DNA of 64,000 nucleotides from NCBI GenBank assembly GCA_024645175.1, contig JAHEGB010000001.1:62001-126000 (forward strand), given 5' to 3'. This document shows positions 40,315 through 50,190 of this stretch, piece by piece. The DNA comes from Microbacteriaceae bacterium (GTDB lineage: Bacteria; Actinomycetota; Actinomycetes; Actinomycetales; Microbacteriaceae). Both the position numbers and the translations under genes were made by a program. The notes beneath the pieces are model-generated. The model did not search any database. It was not told where the DNA came from and was given only the letters and a program-made list of their open reading frames with translations. Numbering within the stretch: position 1 is the first letter of the stretch; the number at the start of each line of letters is the position of its first letter.

Positions 40315-40943
40315 CGCCTGATCTCAATCTCGCCAAGGTGTCTCTTGACTGCTTCTGCAGCCATCGCCGGTGTGATGTCTTTGCCGGTCAACTGCTGCAA
40401 TGTTGTGGTCTTCGCGTCGCGAATGCCGCACGCAACTATGGTGTCATACGGATCAAGCGAGTTGTTGCAGTTCAAGGCGAATCCGTGCATTGTGGTCTTT
40501 TCGGCAACACGAATGCCTATTGCAGCAACCTTTTCAAATTGACCAGCGACATCGACCCAGACTCCAGAGCGACCGCCAACCCTTTGACCGGTGACCCCGA
40601 ATTCGGCGATTGAATCGATAAGCACCTGCTCTAGCCAGCGAACATAACCAACAACGTCGATCGGGTCAGGCAGGCGCATAATCGGGTAGCCAACCAGTTG
40701 GCCTGGGCCGTGCCAAGTGATTTTTCCGCCGCGATCGACATCGATTACCGGAGTTCCGTCGGTTGGTCTCTCAGATTCTTCGGTGCGCTTTCCGGCGGTG
40801 AAAACAGACGCGTGTTCAAGCAGCAGAACGGTTTCATCTCGCAAGTGCTTGCTTACCTCGCCGTGCACTTTGCGTTGAAGTTGCCAAGCGGCCTCGTAAT
40901 CTACGAAGTCTGGAGCAAGACCGACGGTCTCAAAAATTGGCAT
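40311..40943 (-). CDS. lipB: Octanoyltransferase
   Basis: [41 protein letters not shown]; start chosen at ATG 40943 (MPIFE). Confidence 0.94.
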   Translation of the reverse strand: MPIFETVGLAPDFVDYEAAWQLQRKVHGEVSKHLRDETVLLLEHASVFTAGKRTEESERPTDGTPVIDVDRGGKITWHGPGQLVGYPIMRLPDPIDVVGYVRWLEQVLIDSIAEFGVTGQRVGGRSGVWVDVAGQFEKVAAIGIRVAEKTTMHGFALNCNNSLDPYDTIVACGIRDAKTTTLQQLTGKDITPAMAAEAVKRHLGEIEIRR

Positions 40944-41039
40944 GACCATAGTTTAAATCCACATTCTCAGGGATTATTCCGCCATCAACAGATTTGCCCG
41001 AATCTGCCAGAACACAAACTGCTCGGGCAACCTTAGTTC

Positions 41040-41621
41040 GTGAGTTGGCGAGACCTGATTACCGTGAGAGCTGGCTATACAGCGCGAACTTATAACCGCT
41101 GGTTCTCGAATTGGGTGGCTTTTCGAGATCGCCTCTCTCGAGATGCCGTTGCCTTTCGCATTATTCGCATCGCGCCGAAGCGCATCGTCTTCGAAATACC
41201 GGGTCGTTCAGATAACTTGCACGGGGCAGAATTCCGTAGACGTTTCGATTGGAAGAGGGTATTTCTGTCAGTTGTTGCACTCTCGCTTGTTGTCTTTCTC
41301 ACCGCGCTACTTTCGCCGGCGCTTGTTGCACCTGAACAGGCATCGAGCCATACAGCTGCAATTGCTTCTGGTTCGCAGTCGCCTCAACCAAAACTTTGCG
41401 TCGATATTGAGAGCTTGAACAAGAGAACGATTGTTGAAAACACTGAGGCATTTAGTGTCGATGGCTGGAACTTCGAATCACAAGGCAAATTGGTTTCCCT
41501 CGGCCAACTCGCGTCAGCCGACTACTTGGCAAGTTGCCAGAGCGTTGCACGAGACATCCGTGTGTTGTTCATCGCACATGGCAACAGCTGGCAGATAGAA
41601 AAAATGGCCCCGACCAAATAG
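41040..41621 (+). CDS. Hypothetical single-TM membrane protein
   Basis: GTG start; one TM segment VFLSVVALSLVVFLTALLSPALV; followed by strong terminator; no family recognised. Confidence 0.6.
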   Translation: MSWRDLITVRAGYTARTYNRWFSNWVAFRDRLSRDAVAFRIIRIAPKRIVFEIPGRSDNLHGAEFRRRFDWKRVFLSVVALSLVVFLTALLSPALVAPEQASSHTAAIASGSQSPQPKLCVDIESLNKRTIVENTEAFSVDGWNFESQGKLVSLGQLASADYLASCQSVARDIRVLFIAHGNSWQIEKMAPTK

Positions 41622-41636
41622 TCAGGGCCATTTCTT
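41602..41636. terminator. Bidirectional terminator between convergent genes
   Basis: AAATGGCCCcGAC...GTCaGGGCCATTT with flanking A and T tracts. Confidence 0.85.
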
Positions 41637-41643
41637 TTTGAAA

Positions 41644-43023
41644 CTAGATGCCTAGGTCTGCTGAAAAGTTTGCTTCTTCTAGGCGTGCCTTCACGTCGAC
41701 CAAGAAGCGACTTGCGTCGGCTCCGTCGACTAGTCGGTGATCGTATGAAAGCGCAAGGTAGACCATGCTGCGAATCGCGATTGATTCGGTGCCGTCTTCG
41801 GTCTTGACCACTGCTGGGCGCTTGGTGACAACACCGGTGCCCAAGATCGCTACCTGAGGCAAGAACACAACTGGGGTGTCAAACAGCGCACCGCGTGATC
41901 CGGTGTTGGTAAGAGTGAAGGTTCCGCCACTCAACTCGTCTGGCTTCAACTGGTTGTTGCGAGTTCGCGCTGCGAGGTCTGCAATCTGCCCGGCGATCTG
42001 AGCGATGTTTAGCGAGGCTGCGTCGCGAATTACCGGAGTGAGCAGACCCTTTTCGGTGTCGACAGCAAAGCTGATGTTTTCGGTTGGGTGGTAAACGATG
42101 TTTTCGCCGTCGATGCTTGCATTCAACTTAGGGTGCACGCGAAGTGCCTCGGCAGCTGCAAGTGCGAAGAACGGCATGAAGTTCAACTTGCCGCCGGTCT
42201 TGGCAACGAAGTCTTGCTGAACCTGCTGGCGAAGGTTTGCGATGCGAGTGACATCAACTTCAACCACGGTGGTCAGTTGAGCGGTCGAAACCATTGAGGC
42301 AACAGCACGCTCTGCCAAGACCTTGCGAAGTCGAGACATAGGCTCTGTGGTTCCGCGAAGCGCCGATGCTGTGGCTGGCTGGTGAGGCGCAGAGTGTCTA
42401 ACTGCTGCAACCGCAGGAGCTGGCGCAAACGATGGAGTCGAAGCGGTTGCTGCAATTACGTCTTCTTTGCGAATGCGGCCGCCGACGCCAGTGCCTGCTA
42501 CTGTGCCGAGATCGATGCCGTTCTCGTTTGCTAGCTTGCGAACAAGGGGAGTCACGTATCCGGCGTCTGAGTTGCTTGCAACTGGAGCACTCGGGGTGGT
42601 CGCTGGAGCGAACGCAGGTGCTGCAGCAGGTGCAGGAGCGGCAGCAACTGGGGCGACATAAGCTGCCGGAGCAGGTGTTGGTGCAGGTGCAGCTGCAGGT
42701 GCAGGTGTTGGTTCTGCAACCGGAGTCTCAACTACAGGTTCTGCAACCGGAGCCGCGGGAGCCGCGGGAGCCGCTGCTGCGCCCGAGCCAGATCCGATGA
42801 TAGCTAGAACAGCGCCAACCTGAACGGTCTCGTCTTCTTGAACCAAAATCTGCTCGATGGTTCCGGCTACCGGTGATGGAATCTCAGTGTCAACTTTGTC
42901 GGTAGACACCTCAACTAGTGGCTCATCGATGGCAACGGTGTCGCCAACTTTCTTAAGCCAGCGAGTAACTGTTCCCTCGGTAACGCTTTCACCAAGTGCT
43001 GGAAGTACTACTGAATCGCTCAT
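41644..43023 (-). CDS. sucB: 2-oxo acid dehydrogenase dihydrolipoamide acyltransferase (E2), one lipoyl domain
   Basis: [15 protein letters not shown] lipoyl site, Ala/Pro-rich linker, peripheral subunit-binding domain, [16 protein letters not shown]. Confidence 0.92.
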   Translation of the reverse strand: MSDSVVLPALGESVTEGTVTRWLKKVGDTVAIDEPLVEVSTDKVDTEIPSPVAGTIEQILVQEDETVQVGAVLAIIGSGSGAAAAPAAPAAPVAEPVVETPVAEPTPAPAAAPAPTPAPAAYVAPVAAAPAPAAAPAFAPATTPSAPVASNSDAGYVTPLVRKLANENGIDLGTVAGTGVGGRIRKEDVIAATASTPSFAPAPAVAAVRHSAPHQPATASALRGTTEPMSRLRKVLAERAVASMVSTAQLTTVVEVDVTRIANLRQQVQQDFVAKTGGKLNFMPFFALAAAEALRVHPKLNASIDGENIVYHPTENISFAVDTEKGLLTPVIRDAASLNIAQIAGQIADLAARTRNNQLKPDELSGGTFTLTNTGSRGALFDTPVVFLPQVAILGTGVVTKRPAVVKTEDGTESIAIRSMVYLALSYDHRLVDGADASRFLVDVKARLEEANFSADLGI

Positions 43024-43047
43024 CTGTTTGCTCCTAAAGGCGAATCG

Positions 43048-44424
43048 TTATGCGTGTGCGTGAAGTGGCTTGCCAGCAAGAGCAAGATGCGCTTCGCCGA
43101 TAGCTTCGTTCATGGTCGGGTGTGCGTGAATCAAAGTCGCAACGTCTTCTGGGTATGCCTCCCAGTTAACGATGAGCTGAGCCTCGCCGATTTGTTCACC
43201 GACGCGTGAGCCGATCATGTGAACGCCAACGACTGGTCCGTTGTTTTGACGAATCAACTTGATGAAACCAGCGGTGCCGAGAATCTGGCTCTTACCGTTT
43301 CCGCCCAAGTTGTATTCGTAAGTCGAAATGTTTTCAGCGCCATACTTCTCAGCAGCCTTGACCTCTGATAGGCCAACAGATGCAATCTCTGGCTCGCAGT
43401 AGGTGACCTTTGGAATTCCGTTTTCATCGATGACCGCTGGCTTGAGACCCGCGATCTCTTCTGCGATAAAGATTCCTTGCTGAAAACCGCGGTGGGCTAG
43501 CTGCAAACCAGGCACGATGTCACCAGCTGCGTAGGTTCCAGCAACGCTGGTCTCTAGGCGCTCGTTGGTTAGAACGTATCCGCGATCCATGTTGATGCCG
43601 TTTTCTTCGTAGCCAAGTCCAGCGGTGTTTGGTCCACGGCCTACTGCAACCAAAAGAAGTTCGGCTTCAAGCTTCTCGCCGCTTTCTAGTGAGACGACAA
43701 CTCCGTTTTCGTGCTGCTCGACGCCCGAGAAGCGAACGCCAGTCTTGAACTCGATTCCACGCTTGCGGAACGCACGCTCAAGTGCCTTGCTTACAGATGC
43801 ATCTTCGTTTGGAACTAGAGTCGGCAAGCCTTCGATGATGGTCACCTCGGTGCCGAATGAACGCCAGATTGAAGCGAACTCAACACCAATAACTCCACCG
43901 CCGAGAACAATTACCTTGTTTGGAACGAATGACATCTGCAACGCGTGTTCTGAAGTGATTACGCGGCCACCGATTTCGAGTCCAGGCAATGAACGCGAGT
44001 AAGAACCAGAGGCAAGAATCAAATTGGTGCCAGTGTAAGTGTCATCGCCAACCTGAATGGTCTTTGGGCCGACCATGCGACCTTCGCCAGCAATCACGGT
44101 GACATTCTTTGAGTTCACAAGACCGGTGAGGCCCTTGAATAGCTTGTCTACGATTCCGTCACGGTATGAATTGACAACTCCCATGTCGATCGAGCCGAAC
44201 TGCGCGTTGATTCCATAGTGAGCTGCATCTTTGACAACGTCTGCAACTTCAGCAGCATGCAACAGGGCCTTGGTAGGAATGCAACCGCGGTGCAAGCAGG
44301 TGCCGCCGAGTTTGTCTTTTTCGATAAGCGCAACGCGCTTGCCCAATTGGGCCGAGCGAAGAGCGGCTGCGTAGCCACCGCTTCCTCCACCAAGAATTAC
44401 GAGGTCAAAATTGTGCTCAGCCAA
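43048..44424 (-). CDS. lpdA: Dihydrolipoyl dehydrogenase
   Basis: GGTCLHRGCIPTKALLH, VLGGGVIGVEFASIW, HAHPTMNEAIGEA; TTG start. Confidence 0.95.
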   Translation of the reverse strand: MAEHNFDLVILGGGSGGYAAALRSAQLGKRVALIEKDKLGGTCLHRGCIPTKALLHAAEVADVVKDAAHYGINAQFGSIDMGVVNSYRDGIVDKLFKGLTGLVNSKNVTVIAGEGRMVGPKTIQVGDDTYTGTNLILASGSYSRSLPGLEIGGRVITSEHALQMSFVPNKVIVLGGGVIGVEFASIWRSFGTEVTIIEGLPTLVPNEDASVSKALERAFRKRGIEFKTGVRFSGVEQHENGVVVSLESGEKLEAELLLVAVGRGPNTAGLGYEENGINMDRGYVLTNERLETSVAGTYAAGDIVPGLQLAHRGFQQGIFIAEEIAGLKPAVIDENGIPKVTYCEPEIASVGLSEVKAAEKYGAENISTYEYNLGGNGKSQILGTAGFIKLIRQNNGPVVGVHMIGSRVGEQIGEAQLIVNWEAYPEDVATLIHAHPTMNEAIGEAHLALAGKPLHAHA

Positions 44425-44502
44425 AGCGGACTCCTAGATATAAGGTCGGCAAACAAATCAACTTTACTACTGCCGATTGAGTGCTCGGCAGGCGAGAAGC
44501 CA

Positions 44503-45978
44503 CTACTTTGCGAATGACTCCGCGAGCGCGATGAGGCTGCGAACATAAGAGCCGGTTGCACCCTTTGGAATGAAGCCGTAGCCCGCTCCATCGTTGTCGG
44601 CAGGGCCGGCTAGATCTAGGTGCACCCAAGGAATTAGGTCATCGGAAGTCTTTGACTTCTTGCCAATGAATTCCTTCAAGAACAGACCACCGACGAGCAT
44701 TCCGCCGCTTGGGTTGCCAATTCTCGAGTTCATCATGTCGGCAATATCACTGTTCAGCAGAGCACGAAGCTCCTCAGGGAACGGCATCGGCCAGGCAAAT
44801 TCGCCAGAAGCCTTGGTCGCCTTGAAGAGTGCGTCTACGGCAGCATCGTCACCCATCAAGCCCGCGGTGCGAGTGCCAAGAGCTACCCGTTGCGCTCCAG
44901 TCAGGGTTGCAACGTCGACAATCAGGTCTGGATAGCTCTCGCTTGCGAGCGCAAGACCGTCACCCAGAACCAAGCGACCCTCGGCATCGGTGTTTGTCAC
45001 CTCAACGGTCTTGCCGTTGCGAAGCTTGATCACGTCGCCAGGGCGGGTTGCAGAACCAGAAGGCATGTTTTCTGCGAGACACAGATAAGCCGTTGCGTGA
45101 ACCTTGAGCTTGAGGCGTGCGATTGCCAAAACTGCGTTCAAGACTGTGGCAGCTCCGGTCATGTCGTATTTCATGCCAAGCATTGAATTGGCTGGCTTTA
45201 GCGACAAGCCACCGGTGTCATAGGTGATGCCTTTGCCAACAAAGGCAATTTTCTTCTTCGCGCCAGTTGGCTTGTATTCAATCTTTACTAGTCGAGGTGG
45301 TCGAACAGAACCCTTGCCGACGCCTAGAAGACCGCCAAAGCCACCGGCGGCAAGCTTCTTCTCGTCAAGAATCGTCACGGTTACGGCAGAACCCTTGGCA
45401 AGTTTGCTTGCCTGGCTCGCGAAACTCTGAGGGTATAGATCGTTTGCAGGCATGCTAACGAGGTCGCGGGTGTCGTGCACGGCAGCGCGCATAATCTCAA
45501 CGCGAGTTAGTGTCGCTGGTTTGACCTTTACTTTGGTGGCCAAAACGACGGTCTGGGCAGAGGCCTTCTTGGCGTCTGACTTGTATGCGTCATAGCTGTA
45601 GTGACCAACGGCATAGCCCTCTAGAAGTGAGAAGGCGTCTGACTCGTTCTTGATTGGCAAGGCAAAGACAACCTGGCGAAATTCATTGAGCGTGCGACCG
45701 ACGGTTCCGCCGAGGTAACGCAGCGAATCGACATCACCGTTCTTGTAGCCGCCAACTAGAGCAAAGAAAGCCCCATTAGGTGCCGGAACCTTGACGACGC
45801 TGTCTGGGCTTGACTTGACGCCAAGTTTGGCAAGGTCGAGGTTCTTGATAGAGCTGATGTCAACCGAGTCACTGACCAGCGTCAACTTTGACGCTTTCTC
45901 GGTCACGCCGATTACAAAAACAGAGTCTTTAGTGAATGCTGGGGCAGAAGCTGCCACTTTGATGAAATGTTTAGCCAT
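44503..45978 (-). CDS. pepA: Leucyl aminopeptidase (M17)
   Basis: GKGITYDTGGLSLKP, NTDAEGRLVLGDGLA. Confidence 0.96.
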   Translation of the reverse strand: MAKHFIKVAASAPAFTKDSVFVIGVTEKASKLTLVSDSVDISSIKNLDLAKLGVKSSPDSVVKVPAPNGAFFALVGGYKNGDVDSLRYLGGTVGRTLNEFRQVVFALPIKNESDAFSLLEGYAVGHYSYDAYKSDAKKASAQTVVLATKVKVKPATLTRVEIMRAAVHDTRDLVSMPANDLYPQSFASQASKLAKGSAVTVTILDEKKLAAGGFGGLLGVGKGSVRPPRLVKIEYKPTGAKKKIAFVGKGITYDTGGLSLKPANSMLGMKYDMTGAATVLNAVLAIARLKLKVHATAYLCLAENMPSGSATRPGDVIKLRNGKTVEVTNTDAEGRLVLGDGLALASESYPDLIVDVATLTGAQRVALGTRTAGLMGDDAAVDALFKATKASGEFAWPMPFPEELRALLNSDIADMMNSRIGNPSGGMLVGGLFLKEFIGKKSKTSDDLIPWVHLDLAGPADNDGAGYGFIPKGATGSYVRSLIALAESFAK

Positions 45979-46013
45979 GCCAACACTCTAAACCCGCTCT
46001 TAGACTTATCTAT

Positions 46014-46934
46014 GTGGTTGAACCAAGCGAGTTATATGAATTGCACAACGATGACTTCGATGTGCCTTCGAATCTGCACCTGATTGCGGCGCTCACCGGA
46101 TTCACAGACGCCGGCTCGACTATCCAGCAATTCGCTTCTCACGTTTTTGAAAACCTCGAACATCGAGTTGTAGCGATTTTCGATAACGACGAGTTGCTCG
46201 ACTACCGCTCGCGTCGCCCAGTGATGTACTTCGAGAAAGACCACATTTCGTCTTACGAACCATCGACGCTAGCTCTCTATTTGGTAACTGACGAAGTCGG
46301 TCAGAAGTTTCTATTTCTCAACGGATACGAACCGGACTTCAAGTGGGAAGCCTTCAGTCAGGCAATTTTCGATCTAGTTGATTACTTTGCCGTCGATGAT
46401 TTTTCTTGGGTTCACTCAATTCCGTTTCCGATTCCGCACACAAGATCTGTCGGTGTCACGATCTCTGGCAACCGCAAAGAGCTAATCGATCGCATTTCAG
46501 AATGGAAGCCTCAAACTCAGGTTCCCGGAAATGTTCTGCACCTGCTCGAATTCAGATTTGCAGAAGAAGAGTTTCCGACGGCGGGCTTCGTGATGCTTGT
46601 TCCCCATTACCTGAGCGACGTCGATTATCCTCAGTCGGCTGTAATGGCGTTTGAACAAATTGCTTCTGCTACCGGTTTGGTGTTTCCGACAGATGAATTG
46701 CGCGAGGCAGGCAAAGTCTTTCTCGTTGACTTATCTCGCAACGTTGCAGACAACCCAGAGCTAGCGAAAATGATAAGCACGCTAGAGCAGAGCTTCTCTA
46801 ATGAAGAGACCAACGTGCGCGGCCCGCGAATCTCTTCGCCAAAGCAAGAGGTTCCGAGTGCCGATGAAATTGCTGCCGAGCTCGAAGATTATTTGACGCT
46901 GAAGCGCAAGCAATCAAACGAAGACAGTGTCTAA
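46014..46934 (+). CDS. PAC2 family protein
   Basis: LIAALTGFTDAGSTIQQF, IPFPIPHTR(S)VGVTISGN, VPHYLSDVDYPQSA; GTG start. Confidence 0.88.
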   Translation: MVEPSELYELHNDDFDVPSNLHLIAALTGFTDAGSTIQQFASHVFENLEHRVVAIFDNDELLDYRSRRPVMYFEKDHISSYEPSTLALYLVTDEVGQKFLFLNGYEPDFKWEAFSQAIFDLVDYFAVDDFSWVHSIPFPIPHTRSVGVTISGNRKELIDRISEWKPQTQVPGNVLHLLEFRFAEEEFPTAGFVMLVPHYLSDVDYPQSAVMAFEQIASATGLVFPTDELREAGKVFLVDLSRNVADNPELAKMISTLEQSFSNEETNVRGPRISSPKQEVPSADEIAAELEDYLTLKRKQSNEDSV

Positions 46935-48177
46935 GCTCCACGGCAATGCCGTTATGGCGGCGGCGACCTTCGCCTACTTCGCCTCAGTCATGCAGCGTAG
47001 TTCAATGGGCGTTGGTTCGCTATCGGCTGTCGAAAAGTTTCACACCTCGGCTACGGCCCTCTCGGCTCTGGCCGTCTTTCAACTAGTTGTCTATGCGGTT
47101 ATGCAAATACCGGTTGGGGTGTTACTCGATCGCTTCGGTGCTCGAATCTTGATAATCATCGGAGCGATTTCGATGACCCTCGGTCAATTCATTGTCGCGC
47201 TCGCTCAAACAATTGAGGTCGCGTACATAGGTCGAATGCTTGTTGGTCTTGGCGATGCGTTCACTTTTATCTCAATGGTTCGATTGATCGTCGCTTGGAA
47301 TGAACCAAAGCAGGTGCCGAAACAACAACAGCTTTTGACAAGCCTTGGTCAGCTAGGGCAAATTGCGAGTGCAGTTCCATTTGCAATTTTGCTTGCAAAT
47401 ACGGGTTGGCAAAATGCGTTTGAGATCGCTGCGAGCATCGCTCTGCTAAGCGTTGTCTTTTCTGTCTTGTTCATAAAAAATGAACCAGAGCACGAGAAGC
47501 ACTCTCGTCACGAAATGACGATTCGCATTGCAACTAAACAGCTCGTCGAAAATATTCGGTTCGCGGGTGTGCGCATGAGTTTCTGGACGCACTTCACATT
47601 GCAATCATCGGGTTCGGTTTTTGCATTGCTGTGGGGAGTGCCATACCTCGTTTCTGGTCAAGGTCAAAGTCGTGAGTTTGCATCTTCGATGTTGATTTTT
47701 CAAACCGCACTCGGTTTGGTTTTAGGTTTCTTTCTAGGTTGGCTCGCATCGAACTATCCGCGCATGCGAGTTCGCGTTGTCGTGATTGTTGCGAGTGCCA
47801 TCATCTTCGCTTGGGTGGTCATGGCACTGCTTCCGGGTCGCGCACCGAGCTGGCTGCTTGTGACATTGGTATTTGTGATCGCAGCAGGCGGGCCGGCATC
47901 GATGCTTGCCCTCGATTTCTCTCGCACATTTACGCCGAAGGAGCGTCTTGGCTCGGCGAATGGTTTCGTGAATGTTGGCGGATTCCTAGCCACCTTTGTG
48001 ACGATGGCTGTCGCCGGAACGATTCTCGATTTCGTGCAACAGAGCACTGGGTCTAGCAGTCCTTATACGCTCGAGGGTTTTCGATGGGCAATGTCTGCGC
48101 AAATCGCAGTTCTTGGGCTTGGCCTAGCGATGTTCTTGCTTGAACTGCGCAAAACCAGGCAAACAGTCGACGTCTAG
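46927..48177 (+). CDS. MFS transporter
   Basis: 12-TM pattern, GVLLDRFGARILIIIGA, GRMLVGLGDAF; GTG start overlapping the upstream gene. Confidence 0.85.
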   Translation: MSKLHGNAVMAAATFAYFASVMQRSSMGVGSLSAVEKFHTSATALSALAVFQLVVYAVMQIPVGVLLDRFGARILIIIGAISMTLGQFIVALAQTIEVAYIGRMLVGLGDAFTFISMVRLIVAWNEPKQVPKQQQLLTSLGQLGQIASAVPFAILLANTGWQNAFEIAASIALLSVVFSVLFIKNEPEHEKHSRHEMTIRIATKQLVENIRFAGVRMSFWTHFTLQSSGSVFALLWGVPYLVSGQGQSREFASSMLIFQTALGLVLGFFLGWLASNYPRMRVRVVVIVASAIIFAWVVMALLPGRAPSWLLVTLVFVIAAGGPASMLALDFSRTFTPKERLGSANGFVNVGGFLATFVTMAVAGTILDFVQQSTGSSSPYTLEGFRWAMSAQIAVLGLGLAMFLLELRKTRQTVDV

Positions 48178-48360
48178 GAATAAATCGGCTGTTTTGCTGT
48201 TATTAGCAGTAGCAATTAGGGCGCTTACGGCTATTTGTCGGTGAATAGTGGCATAATTGTTCGCAGACCCAGTCATTCCGCAAGGACTTGACATGGGTCC
48301 AAGTTATGCCCGATTCATCCCAGTTTCACTGATCACAGGCACTGCCTGCAGGAGGCACCG

Positions 48361-50190
48361 ATGGCTAGTAAGCAAGAAACTCCAAAGAAGCGAAGCTTCA
48401 TGGATAGGCTGACTGGCTCGCGGATCAAGGGGCAAACAGAGACCGTAGCAACAAAAGAGAGCAAGACCATTACCCCTTCAGCACCTAAGGCTGCAAAGCC
48501 AGCAAAAACTTCTAGCACCGCAAAAGCAGGTGCTAAGGCCACAGCCAAAGCCGCTACTAAGGCAGCACCTAAGGCCCCGGCTAAGGCAATTGTGAAGACC
48601 GACGCCAAGGCCAAGCCTGTGGCAAAGCCTGCCGCCAAGCCAGTGGCAAAGCCAGCAGCTAAGGCAAAGCCAGCTGCAAAAACTCCTGCGAAGGCAACCG
48701 AGAAGCCAAAGGCAGCCTCTAAGGCCAAGCCTGTCGCGAAGGCATCAGCAAAAGCTGCCGCCAAGCCTGCCAAGGCAACTGCAAAGTCAACTGCTAAGCC
48801 TGCCGCTAAAGCCAAGCCAGTTGCTAAAGCAGCTGCAAAGACTGCCGCTAAACCAGTTGCAAAGGCTGCAGCGAAGCCGGCTGCTAAGGCCAAGCCTGTC
48901 GCGAAGGCACCTGCAAAAGCTGTTGCGAAGCCAGCTGCAAAGGTCAAGTCAGAAGCCAAAGCACCAGCCAAGCCAGCGGCTAAGTCGACCGGACCTGCTG
49001 CGAAGTCAAAGCCGGTAACCGAGAAGAAGCCGGCCAAGGGTGCAAAGTTGCCTAAGGGCATGGAGGCCGAAGACGAAGAAGAATTAGACGATGACGTCGA
49101 TGACCTTCCGATCGAAGTGATCGTCGCTGAGGCTGGCACTGCCGTCGACCTAACCGCTGAAGAAGAAGTTCATCACGACGACGACGAAGAGCCAAAAGAA
49201 GACCACCCTGAAGGTGTTCTCGTCTTTGACAATAAAAAAGAAGACGACATTCCGGTTCAGACAATTTCAATCACCGGAGCGACGGCTGACCCTGTTAAGG
49301 ACTACCTAAAGCAAATCGGCAAGGTAGCGCTTCTTAACGCAGAGCTCGAGGTAGACCTTGCCAAGCGCATCGAAGCGGGTCTGTTCGCTGAAGAGAAACT
49401 TGCTACCGACAAGAAACTCAGCAAAGAAATGCACAAAGACTTGACCTGGGTTGCCAAAGACGGCCAGCGCGCAAAGGCTCACTTGCTAGAAGCTAACTTG
49501 CGCTTGGTGGTTTCGCTTGCAAAGCGATACACCGGTCGCGGAATGCAATTTCTTGACTTGATTCAAGAAGGAAACCTCGGACTCATCCGTGCAGTTGAAA
49601 AGTTCGACTACACAAAGGGTTATAAGTTCTCGACATATGCAACCTGGTGGATTCGCCAGGCAATCACTCGTGCGATGGCAGACCAGGCTCGAACCATTCG
49701 TATTCCGGTTCACATGGTTGAAGTTATTAACAAGCTTGCGCGTGTTCAGCGTCAGTTGTTGCAAGACCTTGGTCGCGAGCCATCACCAGAAGAACTAGCA
49801 CGCGAACTAGACATGACTCCTGAAAAGGTCGTTGAAGTTCAGAAATACGGTCGCGAACCGATTTCACTATCGACACCGCTTGGTGAAGATGGCGACAGCG
49901 AGTTCGGCGATCTCATCGAAGACGTTGAAGCAGTTTCGCCAGTTGAGGCGTCTGTTGCAAAGGCTCGAAACGAAGCGATTGAGAGATTGCTTGCCGGTCT
50001 AACTGAGCGCGAAGCGCGAGTCATCAAGTCACGTTACGGACTCGTCGATGGCATTTCGAAGACTCTCGATCAGATCGGTGAAGAGCTTGGCGTTACCCGC
50101 GAGCGCATTCGTCAGATCGAAGCCAAGACGATGCACAAGTTGCAGCACCCGTCACGCGCACAGGCGCTCAGGGACTTCGTAGGCCAGTAA
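48361..50190 (+). CDS. rpoD: Primary RNA polymerase sigma factor with long Lys/Ala/Pro-rich N-terminal extension
   Basis: [102 protein letters not shown]. Confidence 0.97.
   Translation: MASKQETPKKRSFMDRLTGSRIKGQTETVATKESKTITPSAPKAAKPAKTSSTAKAGAKATAKAATKAAPKAPAKAIVKTDAKAKPVAKPAAKPVAKPAAKAKPAAKTPAKATEKPKAASKAKPVAKASAKAAAKPAKATAKSTAKPAAKAKPVAKAAAKTAAKPVAKAAAKPAAKAKPVAKAPAKAVAKPAAKVKSEAKAPAKPAAKSTGPAAKSKPVTEKKPAKGAKLPKGMEAEDEEELDDDVDDLPIEVIVAEAGTAVDLTAEEEVHHDDDEEPKEDHPEGVLVFDNKKEDDIPVQTISITGATADPVKDYLKQIGKVALLNAELEVDLAKRIEAGLFAEEKLATDKKLSKEMHKDLTWVAKDGQRAKAHLLEANLRLVVSLAKRYTGRGMQFLDLIQEGNLGLIRAVEKFDYTKGYKFSTYATWWIRQAITRAMADQARTIRIPVHMVEVINKLARVQRQLLQDLGREPSPEELARELDMTPEKVVEVQKYGREPISLSTPLGEDGDSEFGDLIEDVEAVSPVEASVAKARNEAIERLLAGLTEREARVIKSRYGLVDGISKTLDQIGEELGVTRERIRQIEAKTMHKLQHPSRAQALRDFVGQ

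Noticed and set aside
48333-49139. 268-aa minus-strand ORF rich in Ala/Gly/Phe opposite rpoD
   Set aside because: Antisense shadow of the AAG/GCN-rich sigma extension; low complexity, no plausible initiation context.
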